From JBBRDU01 sp038203615 (GTDB taxonomy: Bacteria > Verrucomicrobiota > Verrucomicrobiia > Chthoniobacterales > UBA10450), in contig JBBRDU010000006.1 in NCBI GenBank assembly GCA_038203615.1, forward strand, positions 1 through 64,000: a DNA stretch of 64,000 nucleotides. The letters are read 5' to 3'. Under the pieces are notes generated by a model that saw nothing but the letters and a program-made list of their open reading frames with translations, searched no databases and had not been told where the DNA came from. Numbering within the stretch: the first letter of the stretch is position 1; each line of letters opens with the position of its first letter. Below are positions 10,733-17,946 of the stretch, piece by piece. Position numbers and translations under genes: made by a program.

Positions 10733-11559
10733 TGAAGCCGGAGGCAGCGAAAATCACGCGCGCGAGCAAATCAAATCTCGCGCTGGCCTTCATCTCGCTC
10801 GGCCGGGAACGCCGACGCGATATGACGGTGTTTTACGCGTTCTGCCGCGTGATTGACGACATTGCCGACGCTACCGATTTGAGCGTGGCCGAGAAGCAGG
10901 TCGGGCTGACCCGGTGGCGCGCCGATTTGCGCCAGGCCAGCGCGAATGAGCCGGCCCTCGCCTCGGAGGTGCGTGCGCTCATGGCCAAATACTCGCTCCC
11001 TCCGGAGATGCTCGAGGAAATCATCGCGGGAGTTGAGATGGATCTGGGCCAATCCCGCTACGCCACTTTTGCCGAGCTCCGCGTCTATTGCTATCGGGTG
11101 GCCAGTGCCGTCGGCCTGGTCAGCATCGAGATTTTCGGCTATCGCAACCCGGCCTGTAAGCCATATGCCATCGAACTTGGGCTGGCGCTGCAGACCACCA
11201 ACATTATTCGGGACGTGGACAAAGATCTGCAGAACGGCCGGATTTATTTGCCGCTGGAAGATTTGGCGCGGTTTGACTATGCCGAAGCGGATTTGCTAAA
11301 CCGCGTCTACGACGAGCGCTTCATCCGCCTGATGCAGTTCGAGGCCGATCGAGCGCATGATTTTTTCAATAAAGCGGCGGCCTTCCTCCCGCGCGAGGAT
11401 CGCCGGTCGATGGTGGCGGCCGAAATCATGGCTTCGGTTTACGGTGCGCTTCTCCGGAAGATGAAGATGGACAAGTTCCGGGTTTTTGAAAAGGATTACC
11501 GGCTCAACAAGTTGGAGAAAGCCGGCCGGATCATGGGGCAGTTGCTCAAGTTTTTTTGA
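10732..11559 (+). CDS. Squalene/phytoene synthase family protein
   Basis: 275 residues of the trans-isoprenyl diphosphate synthase head-to-head class. The first Asp-rich motif is FCRVIDDIAD (residues 36-45) and the second is NIIRDVDKDLQNGRIYLPLEDL; both bind Mg-diphosphate. The stretch CYRVASAVGLVSIEIFGY is also typical. It would join two C15 or C20 prenyl diphosphates to make squalene/presqualene (HpnC/HpnD) or phytoene (CrtB); the sequence does not settle which. No desaturase or hopene cyclase gene is close. The start overlaps the stop of the upstream membrane protein gene by one base. Confidence 0.85.
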   Translation: MKPEAAKITRASKSNLALAFISLGRERRRDMTVFYAFCRVIDDIADATDLSVAEKQVGLTRWRADLRQASANEPALASEVRALMAKYSLPPEMLEEIIAGVEMDLGQSRYATFAELRVYCYRVASAVGLVSIEIFGYRNPACKPYAIELGLALQTTNIIRDVDKDLQNGRIYLPLEDLARFDYAEADLLNRVYDERFIRLMQFEADRAHDFFNKAAAFLPREDRRSMVAAEIMASVYGALLRKMKMDKFRVFEKDYRLNKLEKAGRIMGQLLKFF

Positions 11560-11621
11560 ATTGGCAATTGCCAGCGTCCGTCTGATTATCTGATTACGAA
11601 GGAAATGATGAATTGTCCATT

Positions 11622-11969
11622 ATGAAAACAAAACTATCTCTTATTACTGTAGTTCCGCTGCTCGTGTTGTTTAGCGCGGCCCTGTGTGTCACCGCGCTGG
11701 CGCAGAAGCCGGGCAACTCCAACCAACCGAAGCCCGGAACAATCCTGACCGGCAATGTGATCGTGGCCACGCCTATCACCAAGGAAGAAGCGGCGAAAAA
11801 ATACCCGGCGCCCCGAGGGGGGTATCCGCCCGGCGACCGGCCTTACAGCCATAACCCGGGACATATCCTGAGCCCTTACCCGCCGCATCAGGAGTATGAG
11901 TGCTCCTCCATTGCGCATGGTGAATTGGTGCTCGACACGCACGTGAATAAGGTGTTTGTGCGACCCTGA
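11622..11969 (+). CDS. Small secreted protein with NPG-SP-PPH C-terminal block
   Basis: About 115 residues. An N-terminal signal peptide (LSLITVVPLLVLFSAALCVTALA) is followed by a proline- and lysine-rich region and then a block NPGHILSPYPPHQ with a GELVLDTHVNKVFVRP ending. ATG at 11622 was chosen; a TTG three codons upstream has a better spaced AAGGA and is an alternative. The last 38 residues align without gaps with the end of the next gene, a glycine-zipper lipoprotein. The function is unknown. Export to the periplasm is a safe inference. Confidence 0.7.
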   Translation: MKTKLSLITVVPLLVLFSAALCVTALAQKPGNSNQPKPGTILTGNVIVATPITKEEAAKKYPAPRGGYPPGDRPYSHNPGHILSPYPPHQEYECSSIAHGELVLDTHVNKVFVRP

Positions 11970-12002
11970 GGCGGGGTAACATAAGGGGGAAGCAAATACA
12001 CT

Positions 12003-12395
12003 GTGAAGAAACAAGCTCTTGCGATTGCAACATTGGCGACGCTATTGGCGTCGATTTTACCGTCCTGTGATACGCCGACCGGCCAGGGTGCCGGCTACGG
12101 CGCGGCTGCAGGCGCCATTATCGGCGCCGCTGCCACTGGCAATGTGCGTGGCGCGGCCATTGGCGCGGCCGCTGGTGCGGCCACGGGCGCCTTAATCGGG
12201 CACGCCATCCAGGAGGATCAAGCGGCGCAATACGGTCCGGTTCCCCAGGGGGGTTACCCCATCGCGAGCTGGAGCGGCAATCCTGGTCTCGTCATCAGTC
12301 CCTTTCCGCCCCATCGGTTGGTGGATGTACGGGGAATCCCGTCGGGCGCCCTCGTGCGCGATCCTTCGACCGGCGGAATTTTCCGCAAGCCGTAG
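12003..12395 (+). CDS. Glycine-zipper lipoprotein with NPG-SP-PPH C-terminal block
   Basis: 130 residues starting at a GTG preceded by an AAGGGGGA ribosome binding site. The N-terminus is a lipoprotein signal ending in the lipobox LPSC, so Cys22 should be lipidated. Residues 29-70 form an Ala/Gly repeat (AAAGAIIGAAA, GAAIGAAAGAATGALIG), a glycine-zipper that packs against membranes or oligomerises, as in YmgG/OmpA-associated proteins. The C-terminal 38 residues (NPGLVISPFPPHR through GGIFRKP) repeat the end of the preceding small secreted protein. A strong intrinsic terminator follows. Precise function unknown. Confidence 0.75.
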   Translation: MKKQALAIATLATLLASILPSCDTPTGQGAGYGAAAGAIIGAAATGNVRGAAIGAAAGAATGALIGHAIQEDQAAQYGPVPQGGYPIASWSGNPGLVISPFPPHRLVDVRGIPSGALVRDPSTGGIFRKP

Positions 12396-12413
12396 GCCAC
12401 TCGATTCGTTTAA

Positions 12414-12461
12414 AAGCGGAATGGTTCGGCGATAGCCGGATCATTCCGCTTCTTGTTTTTT
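12414..12461 (+). terminator. Rho-independent terminator
   Basis: AAGCGGAATG is answered by CATTCCGCTT 18 bases later, a perfect 10-bp stem, followed by CTTG and a run of six T. It ends the transcript of the two small secreted-protein genes. Confidence 0.85.
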
Positions 12462-12824
12462 GGGAGCGCACGCTTCCAGCGTGCAACGATCGGCATCCTG
12501 CAGATCGCCTCGGCCTAGACGCTGTGCGACCAATTGATCGGCTGGAGGTCGATCAAGGGCACGCTCGAAGCGTACGCCCCCTGCACGTGCAGAAGACACG
12601 GTGACAGAGCGCCGTTCCTACAGGGGAACTATAGGGGAAGCCGCCAGCTTCCCAGGGAAGGCAACGCTGCGTTTACGGCTTCCGGTAGGGACGGCACCGC
12701 CGGGGCGTCCGTGGGATTTTCATTCGACCTGCGCTATTCGGACGTCTCGGAGAGACGTCCCTACCTGAAGAAAAACTGCGAGACCTTGGGCGAGCGAAGT
12801 TCGAAAGCGGCAGGGATGCCGCTT
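12462..12824. repeat. Gap filled by short palindromic repeats
   Basis: No convincing gene is seen here. The stretch is a patchwork of short inverted repeats also found elsewhere in the window: GGTGACAGAGCGCCGT, AGGGGAAGCCGCCAGCTTCCC, GTAGGGACGGCACCGCCGGGGCGTCC, GGAGAGACGTCCCTACC, and AAAGCGGCAGGGATGCCGCTTCTAC. They sit next to each other, as if several insertion events had accumulated between two genes. Confidence 0.7.
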
Positions 12825-14360
12825 CTACATTTTCTTTTGTAGCGCATCGACCAAAGCGCGCGCTTCGTCTGTCATCTTGAGGAGCTCAGGCCAGGGGCGA
12901 TGATAATTTTCTCCGGGCAATTTGCGGGTGGCATCAAAGCCCATGTGTGAACCGATATTCTGCTCGCTCGGCGCGTGATCGAGCGAATCGCTCGGATTTT
13001 TGATGATCGTGCTGTCGCGCGCCGGATCGGTATTCGCGCACAAACGGAAGAGCACCTCGCTCGTGTTATGCACATCGCAGTCTTCGTCCACCACGATGAT
13101 GTACTTGCTGAACATCATCTGCCCCATGCCCCAGAGGCCGTGCATGATTTTGTAGCCCTGATAGGGATACTGTTTCCGGATACTAACGAACACCAGGTTA
13201 TGGAAAACGCCCTCCGGCGGCAGCGCCATGTCCACGATCTCCGGAAAATTCATTTGAAAAACCGGCAGGAAAATGCGCACGCTGGCGTCGCCCATGTAAA
13301 AATCTTCCATCGGCGGAATGCCCACGATCGTGGTGGGATAGACCGCATCGCGCCGGTGCGTGATGGCCGTGAGATGGAACACCGGGTAATCTTCCACCGC
13401 GGTGTAAAACCCGGTGTGATCACCGAACGGTCCTTCCGGTTTCGTCTCGCCCGGTTGGACGTAACCTTCCAGAACAAAGTCGACGTCCGCCGGAACTTCC
13501 AGGTCGATGGTTTTGCAACGGACCATTTCCACCGATTTCCGTCGGAGAAATCCGGCGAACAGGATTTCATCGAGCCCGTCCGGTAACGGCGCGGTCGCGG
13601 CAAAGGTGTAAACGGGGTCACCGCCGATGGTCACCGCTACGGGCATGCGTTCGCCACGCTCATAGTAACGTTTGCCATGACGCGCCCCGACCTTGTGGAC
13701 CTGCCAGTGCATTCCGGTGGAACGATCGTCATATACTTGCATCCGATAAACGCCGACATTGCGCGCGCCCGTCTCCGGATCGCGCGTGTGCACATTAGGC
13801 AGGGTGATGAAACGGCCGCCATCCTTCGGCCAGCACTGCAGGATGGGAATGTCGTGCAGGGTGATGCCGGCAGATTCTGGATGCTGGATGCTGGATGCTG
13901 GATTGTTCGCGCGGCTGCTTTTATCATCCAGTTTCGAGGATCGAGGATCCAGTATCGTCACGATCTCTTGACACGCTCCCTCCTTCACACTCTTCGGTCG
14001 TGCATGGAGTAGGTGGATGCCCTGCTTCAACAGGTTCCAGCCTTCGCGCAGATCGGTCGGAGGTTTGGCCTTGAGAATAAGCTGAATCTCGTTCGCGATT
14101 TCAGCCACGCTCTCGCGGCCTAACGCCATGGCCATCCGGCGCCGCGAACCCATCGTGTTGATGGCTACGGGGAACTTGGATTCCTTGCCGTCTATCATCG
14201 GCTTCTCGAAGAGCAGCGCCTGGCCGCCACCGGGCGATTTCATTTCCCGGTCGGCCCACTCGGTCATGAGCAGGCTGGTATCGACCGGCCCGGAAATGCG
14301 TCTCAGCTCGCCCGCCTGCTCAAGGGCGTCGAGGAATTGTCGAAAAGACCGGTAAGCCAT
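12825..14360 (-). CDS. UbiD-family decarboxylase
   Basis: 511 residues, with the conserved UbiD blocks: the N-terminal RSFRQFLDALEQAGEL, ILQCWPKDGGRFITLP, GARNVGVYRMQV, HKVGARHGKRY, PVAVTIGGDP, the catalytic-region LEGYVQPGETKPEGPFGDHTGFY with the E-x-R/E network, and DVHNTSEVLFR. It uses prenylated FMN made by UbiX to decarboxylate aromatic or alpha,beta-unsaturated acids; UbiQ/menaquinone precursor is a possible substrate. About 28 residues between CQEIVT and ITLHDIP come from a repeat sequence inserted in frame. No ubiX is visible in the window. Confidence 0.9.
   Translation of the reverse strand: MAYRSFRQFLDALEQAGELRRISGPVDTSLLMTEWADREMKSPGGGQALLFEKPMIDGKESKFPVAINTMGSRRRMAMALGRESVAEIANEIQLILKAKPPTDLREGWNLLKQGIHLLHARPKSVKEGACQEIVTILDPRSSKLDDKSSRANNPASSIQHPESAGITLHDIPILQCWPKDGGRFITLPNVHTRDPETGARNVGVYRMQVYDDRSTGMHWQVHKVGARHGKRYYERGERMPVAVTIGGDPVYTFAATAPLPDGLDEILFAGFLRRKSVEMVRCKTIDLEVPADVDFVLEGYVQPGETKPEGPFGDHTGFYTAVEDYPVFHLTAITHRRDAVYPTTIVGIPPMEDFYMGDASVRIFLPVFQMNFPEIVDMALPPEGVFHNLVFVSIRKQYPYQGYKIMHGLWGMGQMMFSKYIIVVDEDCDVHNTSEVLFRLCANTDPARDSTIIKNPSDSLDHAPSEQNIGSHMGFDATRKLPGENYHRPWPELLKMTDEARALVDALQKKM
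13872..13958. repeat. Repeat insertion inside the ubiD-family gene
   Basis: Three and a half tandem GGATGCT units followed by GAGGATCGAGGATC-type text lie within the coding frame. They encode the low-complexity stretch DPRSSKLDD...NPASSIQHPES, which is absent from usual family members at this point. The protein frame is kept on both sides. Confidence 0.65.
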
Positions 14361-14521
14361 CGGTAGCGGTGAGGCTACACTGAAAGGCTCACTGAGCCGA
14401 AAATAAATCAGATAGGATTTACAGGATTCAGAGGATTTCCGGGTTTCGTAAGAATCGGGCCAATCCTGTCCACCTTTCCCTCCTCCTAAGGGTCGCTCAG
14501 TGCGGAGGCTGAAACTGATCC

Positions 14522-15046
14522 TTAGTGAGCGGCGCCTGGGACCAGGTACTGGAACGACATGACCCGTCCGTTTGCGAACGTCACCACTTTGTACGGATAA
14601 GAGACAGTCGGGAACGGGTCATAGAAGAAAGGATCGTAGAAGGGATCGCCGAAGACGGCGAAACGGCCATGGTGACCGTGCGATCGAATGACGCCGACTC
14701 CCCCAAAGCCGTAACCGAAACCGTGGCCGTATCCGTAATAGGGAGAGTAGGCCGACCCGTAGGGGGCGCTCCTGGTCCACACGTAAATCCAGGTCTCCGT
14801 GGCGCGTCCGCGAATTTCGCCATGCGTTTTTTGCTCAGGCGAACCCCAGGACAGCCAGACGGCGTTCTGCGACATGCCGCTGCGGATCTGTCCCTGGCTA
14901 ACCAGCGCCTGATCCCGGGGTGAAAGAGTCTGGTAAAGGTCGGGATGCTGGGAGATGCGGTTCTCGGTCGTCTCGCAACCGGCAAGGAATATTGCGCTGG
15001 CGGCGAGACCGAAGGTCAACGCCTGGTTCAGTAATTGACGCTTCAT
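14522..15046 (-). CDS. Putative lipoprotein, Tyr/Gly/His-rich
   Basis: 174 residues from the ATG at 15046 (MKRQLLNQ); the upstream codons of the longer frame do not fit a signal peptide. The lipobox FLAGC places the lipidated Cys near residue 23. A conserved-looking stretch follows (LSPRDQALVSQGQIRSGMSQNAVWLSWGSPEQK), which resembles the SmpA/OmlA-like BamE-type pattern of 'G.s...V...lG.P'. After this comes a Gly/Tyr/His-rich segment (SPYYGYGHGFGYGFGG) and an aromatic C-terminus. Likely an envelope lipoprotein; function unknown. It is divergent from moaA. Confidence 0.7.
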   Translation of the reverse strand: MKRQLLNQALTFGLAASAIFLAGCETTENRISQHPDLYQTLSPRDQALVSQGQIRSGMSQNAVWLSWGSPEQKTHGEIRGRATETWIYVWTRSAPYGSAYSPYYGYGHGFGYGFGGVGVIRSHGHHGRFAVFGDPFYDPFFYDPFPTVSYPYKVVTFANGRVMSFQYLVPGAAH

Positions 15047-15132
15047 AACAAAAAATACAGTCACGGGTTGGAAGAGTCAAACGGTCGACTCTCTTGATTC
15101 AACCCGGCCTTGCCCGTAACGTTGCGCGCGAA

Positions 15133-16134
15133 ATGGAAGATCGTCACGGTCACCGTATCTCTTATCTGCGCGTTTCGATTACGGACCGTTGCAACGAGCG
15201 CTGTGCCTATTGCATGCCGGGTGAGTTGCACGAGTGGCTGCCGCGCGAAGGCATTCTCACCTACGAGGAAACGTTGCGCCTCATTCGCATCGCGGCTCAG
15301 CTCGGCGTGACCAAAATTCGTGTCACGGGGGGCGAGCCCCTTACGCGCAGAAATGTACTCGATTTTGTTCAGCAGGTCCCGCAGGTGCCGGGGATCCGGG
15401 AAGTCGGTCTCTCCACCAACGGAACCTTGCTGGCGCGGGAAACGGCCCCGGGAACGACCATGGCCCAAGCCATGCGCCAGGCCGGAGTCGATTCCGTTAA
15501 TATCTCGCTCGACACGCTCGACCCGGAATTCTACGCCGAGATTACGGGGCGCGATTTTCACCGCGCCGCCCTCGAGGGCATTGAGGCGGCCAGCGCAGCC
15601 GGTTTTCCACAGATCAAGCTGAATGCCGTCCTCATGCGCGGCCGCAACGAAGATCAGTTGCTCCCGCTCATTGAGTTCGCCGGCGCGCGGAAACTTCTCC
15701 TGCGGTTCATCGAGTTGATGCCGGTGACCACGAATGATGTCCTCACGGAAGAAAACTTTCTGCCGATCGCGGAAGCGAAACGGCGCATCGAATCGACCTG
15801 CGGCACTTTAATTCCCGAGCCCGGCTTTCGCACGAACGGTCCCGCCACCTATTACCAGGTCCCGGGCCGTTCGCAGCGCGTCGGGTTCATCGGCGCCATG
15901 ACGAACCTTCATTTCTGCGAGAGCTGCAACAAGCTGCGCCTGACCTGCGACGGCAAACTGCGGCCCTGTCTCGGCAGTGCCCTCGAATTTGATCTCCTGC
16001 AACCGCTGCGCACCGGCGCGAGCGATGAAGAATTGCGCCAGCTTTTCCTCGACGTGGTGGATCGCAAACCGGCACAACACGATTTCCGGGAAAATTATCA
16101 GCCCGGGCGGAAAATGATCGCCATCGGCGGCTAA
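15133..16134 (+). CDS. moaA: GTP 3',8-cyclase (MoaA)
   Basis: 334 residues from the ATG at 15133. A TTG 13 codons upstream is less likely because the radical-SAM core starts right after the ATG. The N-terminal cluster motif is RCNERCAYC (CxxxCxxC), with RVTGGEPLTRR and NISLDTLDPE following. The C-terminal second 4Fe-4S cluster site is CESCNKLRLTCDGKLRPC. It converts GTP to (8S)-3',8-cyclo-7,8-dihydro-GTP, the first step of molybdopterin synthesis. moaC follows two bases later (TAAGATG) and mogA after that, making a molybdenum cofactor operon. Confidence 0.95.
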   Translation: MEDRHGHRISYLRVSITDRCNERCAYCMPGELHEWLPREGILTYEETLRLIRIAAQLGVTKIRVTGGEPLTRRNVLDFVQQVPQVPGIREVGLSTNGTLLARETAPGTTMAQAMRQAGVDSVNISLDTLDPEFYAEITGRDFHRAALEGIEAASAAGFPQIKLNAVLMRGRNEDQLLPLIEFAGARKLLLRFIELMPVTTNDVLTEENFLPIAEAKRRIESTCGTLIPEPGFRTNGPATYYQVPGRSQRVGFIGAMTNLHFCESCNKLRLTCDGKLRPCLGSALEFDLLQPLRTGASDEELRQLFLDVVDRKPAQHDFRENYQPGRKMIAIGG

Positions 16135-16135
16135 G

Positions 16136-16588
16136 ATGAAACGCCTTTCGCACGTTGGCGCGGATGGCCGCGCCCAAATGGTCGATGTATCGGCCAAACC
16201 GGCCGTCGCCCGGATGGCCATCGCCTCTGGCAAAATTCAGCTTAAAGCGGCCACGATCGCGCTCATTAGCGACAATAAAAATCCAAAGGGCGACGTGTTC
16301 GCGGTCGCGCGCATCGCCGGGATTCAGGCGGCCAAGCAAACCGCCCAGCTCATTCCGCTCTGTCATACCCTGCCACTGAGCGATGTGAAGGTGGATATCA
16401 ACGTGATCGGGGAGGGCGCCGAAGTGCAGTGCACCGCTCGAACCGTCGCGCCGACAGGCGTGGAGATGGAAGCGCTCACCGGCGTGGCTGTCGCCTTGTT
16501 GACGATTTACGACATGTGCAAAGCGGCCGACAAGCAGATGACCATTTCCGACATTAAGCTTCTGAAGAAAACGAAGAAGCAACTGTAG
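16136..16588 (+). CDS. moaC: Cyclic pyranopterin monophosphate synthase (MoaC)
   Basis: 150 residues. Family blocks are MVDVSAKPAVARMAIASG, GDVFAVARIAGIQAAKQTAQLIPLCH (with the catalytic-region CHTLPL), and TGVEMEALTGVAVALLTIYDMCKA, where the DMCKA motif is diagnostic. It rearranges the MoaA product into cyclic pyranopterin monophosphate. It begins directly after moaA and is surely co-translated with it. The C-terminus ends in a lysine-rich tail typical of the family. Confidence 0.96.
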   Translation: MKRLSHVGADGRAQMVDVSAKPAVARMAIASGKIQLKAATIALISDNKNPKGDVFAVARIAGIQAAKQTAQLIPLCHTLPLSDVKVDINVIGEGAEVQCTARTVAPTGVEMEALTGVAVALLTIYDMCKAADKQMTISDIKLLKKTKKQL

Positions 16589-16648
16589 CGGCGGCGTATG
16601 ACCGCCGAAGGAAACGATTCAGTAATGGAATAATGGAGTAGGGGAGTG

Positions 16649-17182
16649 ATGGAAAACAAACAGCCCTCCACCACTCCATCACCCCAATCCTCGGCTTCGT
16701 CTTCGATTTCCGTCGGCATCATCACCATCTCGGATCGCGCTTCGGCCGGCGACTACGGCGATCTCGGCGGTCCCGCCTTGAAGAAAGTCGCTGTCGACGC
16801 CGGCTGGAATGTCCTCTCCGAAGCTGTGATTCCTGATGAATCGGCGCGCATCCGCGCCACTATCCGCTCCTTCGCCGCCCAAGGGTGCGGTCTCATCCTA
16901 ACGACTGGCGGCACCGGTATCGCCGAGCGCGATGTCACCCCGGAAGCCATCCGCGCCGTTATGCGGGTGGAGATCCCCGGGTTCGGCGAAGTCATGCGCG
17001 CGGAGTCGATGAAGATCACGCCCAACGCGATTCTATCGCGCAGCCTCGCCGCCATCGTCGATCGCGCGCTCGTCATTGCCCTCCCCGGCAAACCAAGCGG
17101 AGCAGTCGAGTGCCTCGGCTTCGTTATGGGCGCCATCCCGCACGGCGTAGCCCTGGCGCAGCGCGTCCCAACGTCTTGTTAA
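16649..17182 (+). CDS. mogA: Molybdopterin adenylyltransferase (MogA/MoaB family)
   Basis: The MogA fold starts around residue 20 with VGIITISDRASAGDYGDLGGP. It then has LILTTGGTGIAERDVTPEA, the TGGTG molybdopterin-binding loop, and LPGKPSGAVECL near the end. It adenylylates molybdopterin before metal insertion. The first 20 or so residues are a Ser/Pro/Thr-rich addition encoded by an intergenic-type repeat (GGAGTGATGGA answered by TCCACCACTCCATCAC), so the start may have been moved upstream by repeat insertion or lie further in. It is the third gene of the moaA-moaC-mogA set, about 60 bp after moaC. Confidence 0.88.
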   Translation: MENKQPSTTPSPQSSASSSISVGIITISDRASAGDYGDLGGPALKKVAVDAGWNVLSEAVIPDESARIRATIRSFAAQGCGLILTTGGTGIAERDVTPEAIRAVMRVEIPGFGEVMRAESMKITPNAILSRSLAAIVDRALVIALPGKPSGAVECLGFVMGAIPHGVALAQRVPTSC

Positions 17183-17198
17183 AGAGTGCCCTCTTCTG

Positions 17199-17223
17199 TA
17201 GCGGCGGTCTGCGACCGCCGGAT
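17199..17223. repeat. REP-like palindrome after mogA
   Basis: AGCGGCGGTC and GACCGCCGGA face each other across three or four bases. The same GGCGGTC/GACCGCC palindrome occurs after moaC (near 16590) and near 53785, so it is a dispersed repeat rather than a private terminator. Confidence 0.6.
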
Positions 17224-17371
17224 CTACCGAAAATGCCTAAAGAATAGTTCGTGACCTGACAAAGCATAAGGCTCTATCCTGCTCTTTGTCTCTCTTAGGT
17301 ATTATTCCGCTGGTTGCTGGAATATGACAGCTGGACAACACATTCCTGCGACAAAAACGGAGGTGTTGATC

Positions 17372-17935
17372 GTGATCTATGAATATTTTTGCAGGCGGCG
17401 TGCCGGTCGGGGCGTTCCCGATTATAAACGTGTCGAAGTAGCGCGGCTTGTTACGCTAGCGTTGCTGGTAGGCGCGCTCCTTTTTCAAGGGTTCGGTGGC
17501 GATGCGCAGACGCTCGCACCCGTTGGGTCGGCGTTGGGCATCCCTTTTCCGTTTGCTGCCGTTAGGTACGGCGCTAACTACGCCAAGTCGCTTACCCTCG
17601 CACCGGACAGTTATCCCGATCACCAGGACTTTTGTCCGATCGCCGTGTTCACGGATCAGGCTTTACTCATCAATCTGCAGTTCTCGCGCTTGTATGCGGG
17701 GCAATCGATTCAAGTGGGAGTCGACGATGGTGCGGGAGTGGTTTCGAGTCCGACAAATTCTGGTGCGGTAACGATTGCAAGTGATGGCAGCGTGTCCATT
17801 GCTTACACCGCACCCCACACTCCGGGTCACTGCCGGGTGGCCTTCCGTTTTGGATCGCAAGATTCCTCGCTTCCTCTGGCCGTGCTGGACCCCAGTGAAG
17901 CCGGTAAACCCACGCGTTGCCTAAAGGCACAATAA
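17372..17935 (+). CDS. Exported protein of unknown function upstream of the RHS gene
   Basis: About 187 residues from a GTG with GGAGG eight bases upstream; an ATG at 17324 is the alternative. The N-terminal part has a basic stretch and one hydrophobic helix (LVTLALLVGALLFQGFGG) ending at DAQT, a signal peptide or anchor. The mature part (from about residue 50) looks beta-rich, with SGAVTIASDGSVSIAYTAPHTPGHCRVAF resembling an immunoglobulin-like domain and two cysteines that could form a disulphide. It ends 12 bp before the RHS start codon on the same strand, so it is probably co-transcribed and may help in export or anchoring of the RHS protein. I do not recognise a family. Confidence 0.65.
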   Translation: MIYEYFCRRRAGRGVPDYKRVEVARLVTLALLVGALLFQGFGGDAQTLAPVGSALGIPFPFAAVRYGANYAKSLTLAPDSYPDHQDFCPIAVFTDQALLINLQFSRLYAGQSIQVGVDDGAGVVSSPTNSGAVTIASDGSVSIAYTAPHTPGHCRVAFRFGSQDSSLPLAVLDPSEAGKPTRCLKAQ

Positions 17936-17946
17936 GGAGGCGATCA

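Noticed and set aside
12534..12842. 102-codon ORF in the gap before the ubiD-family gene
   Set aside because: Made entirely of palindromic repeats found elsewhere in other frames.
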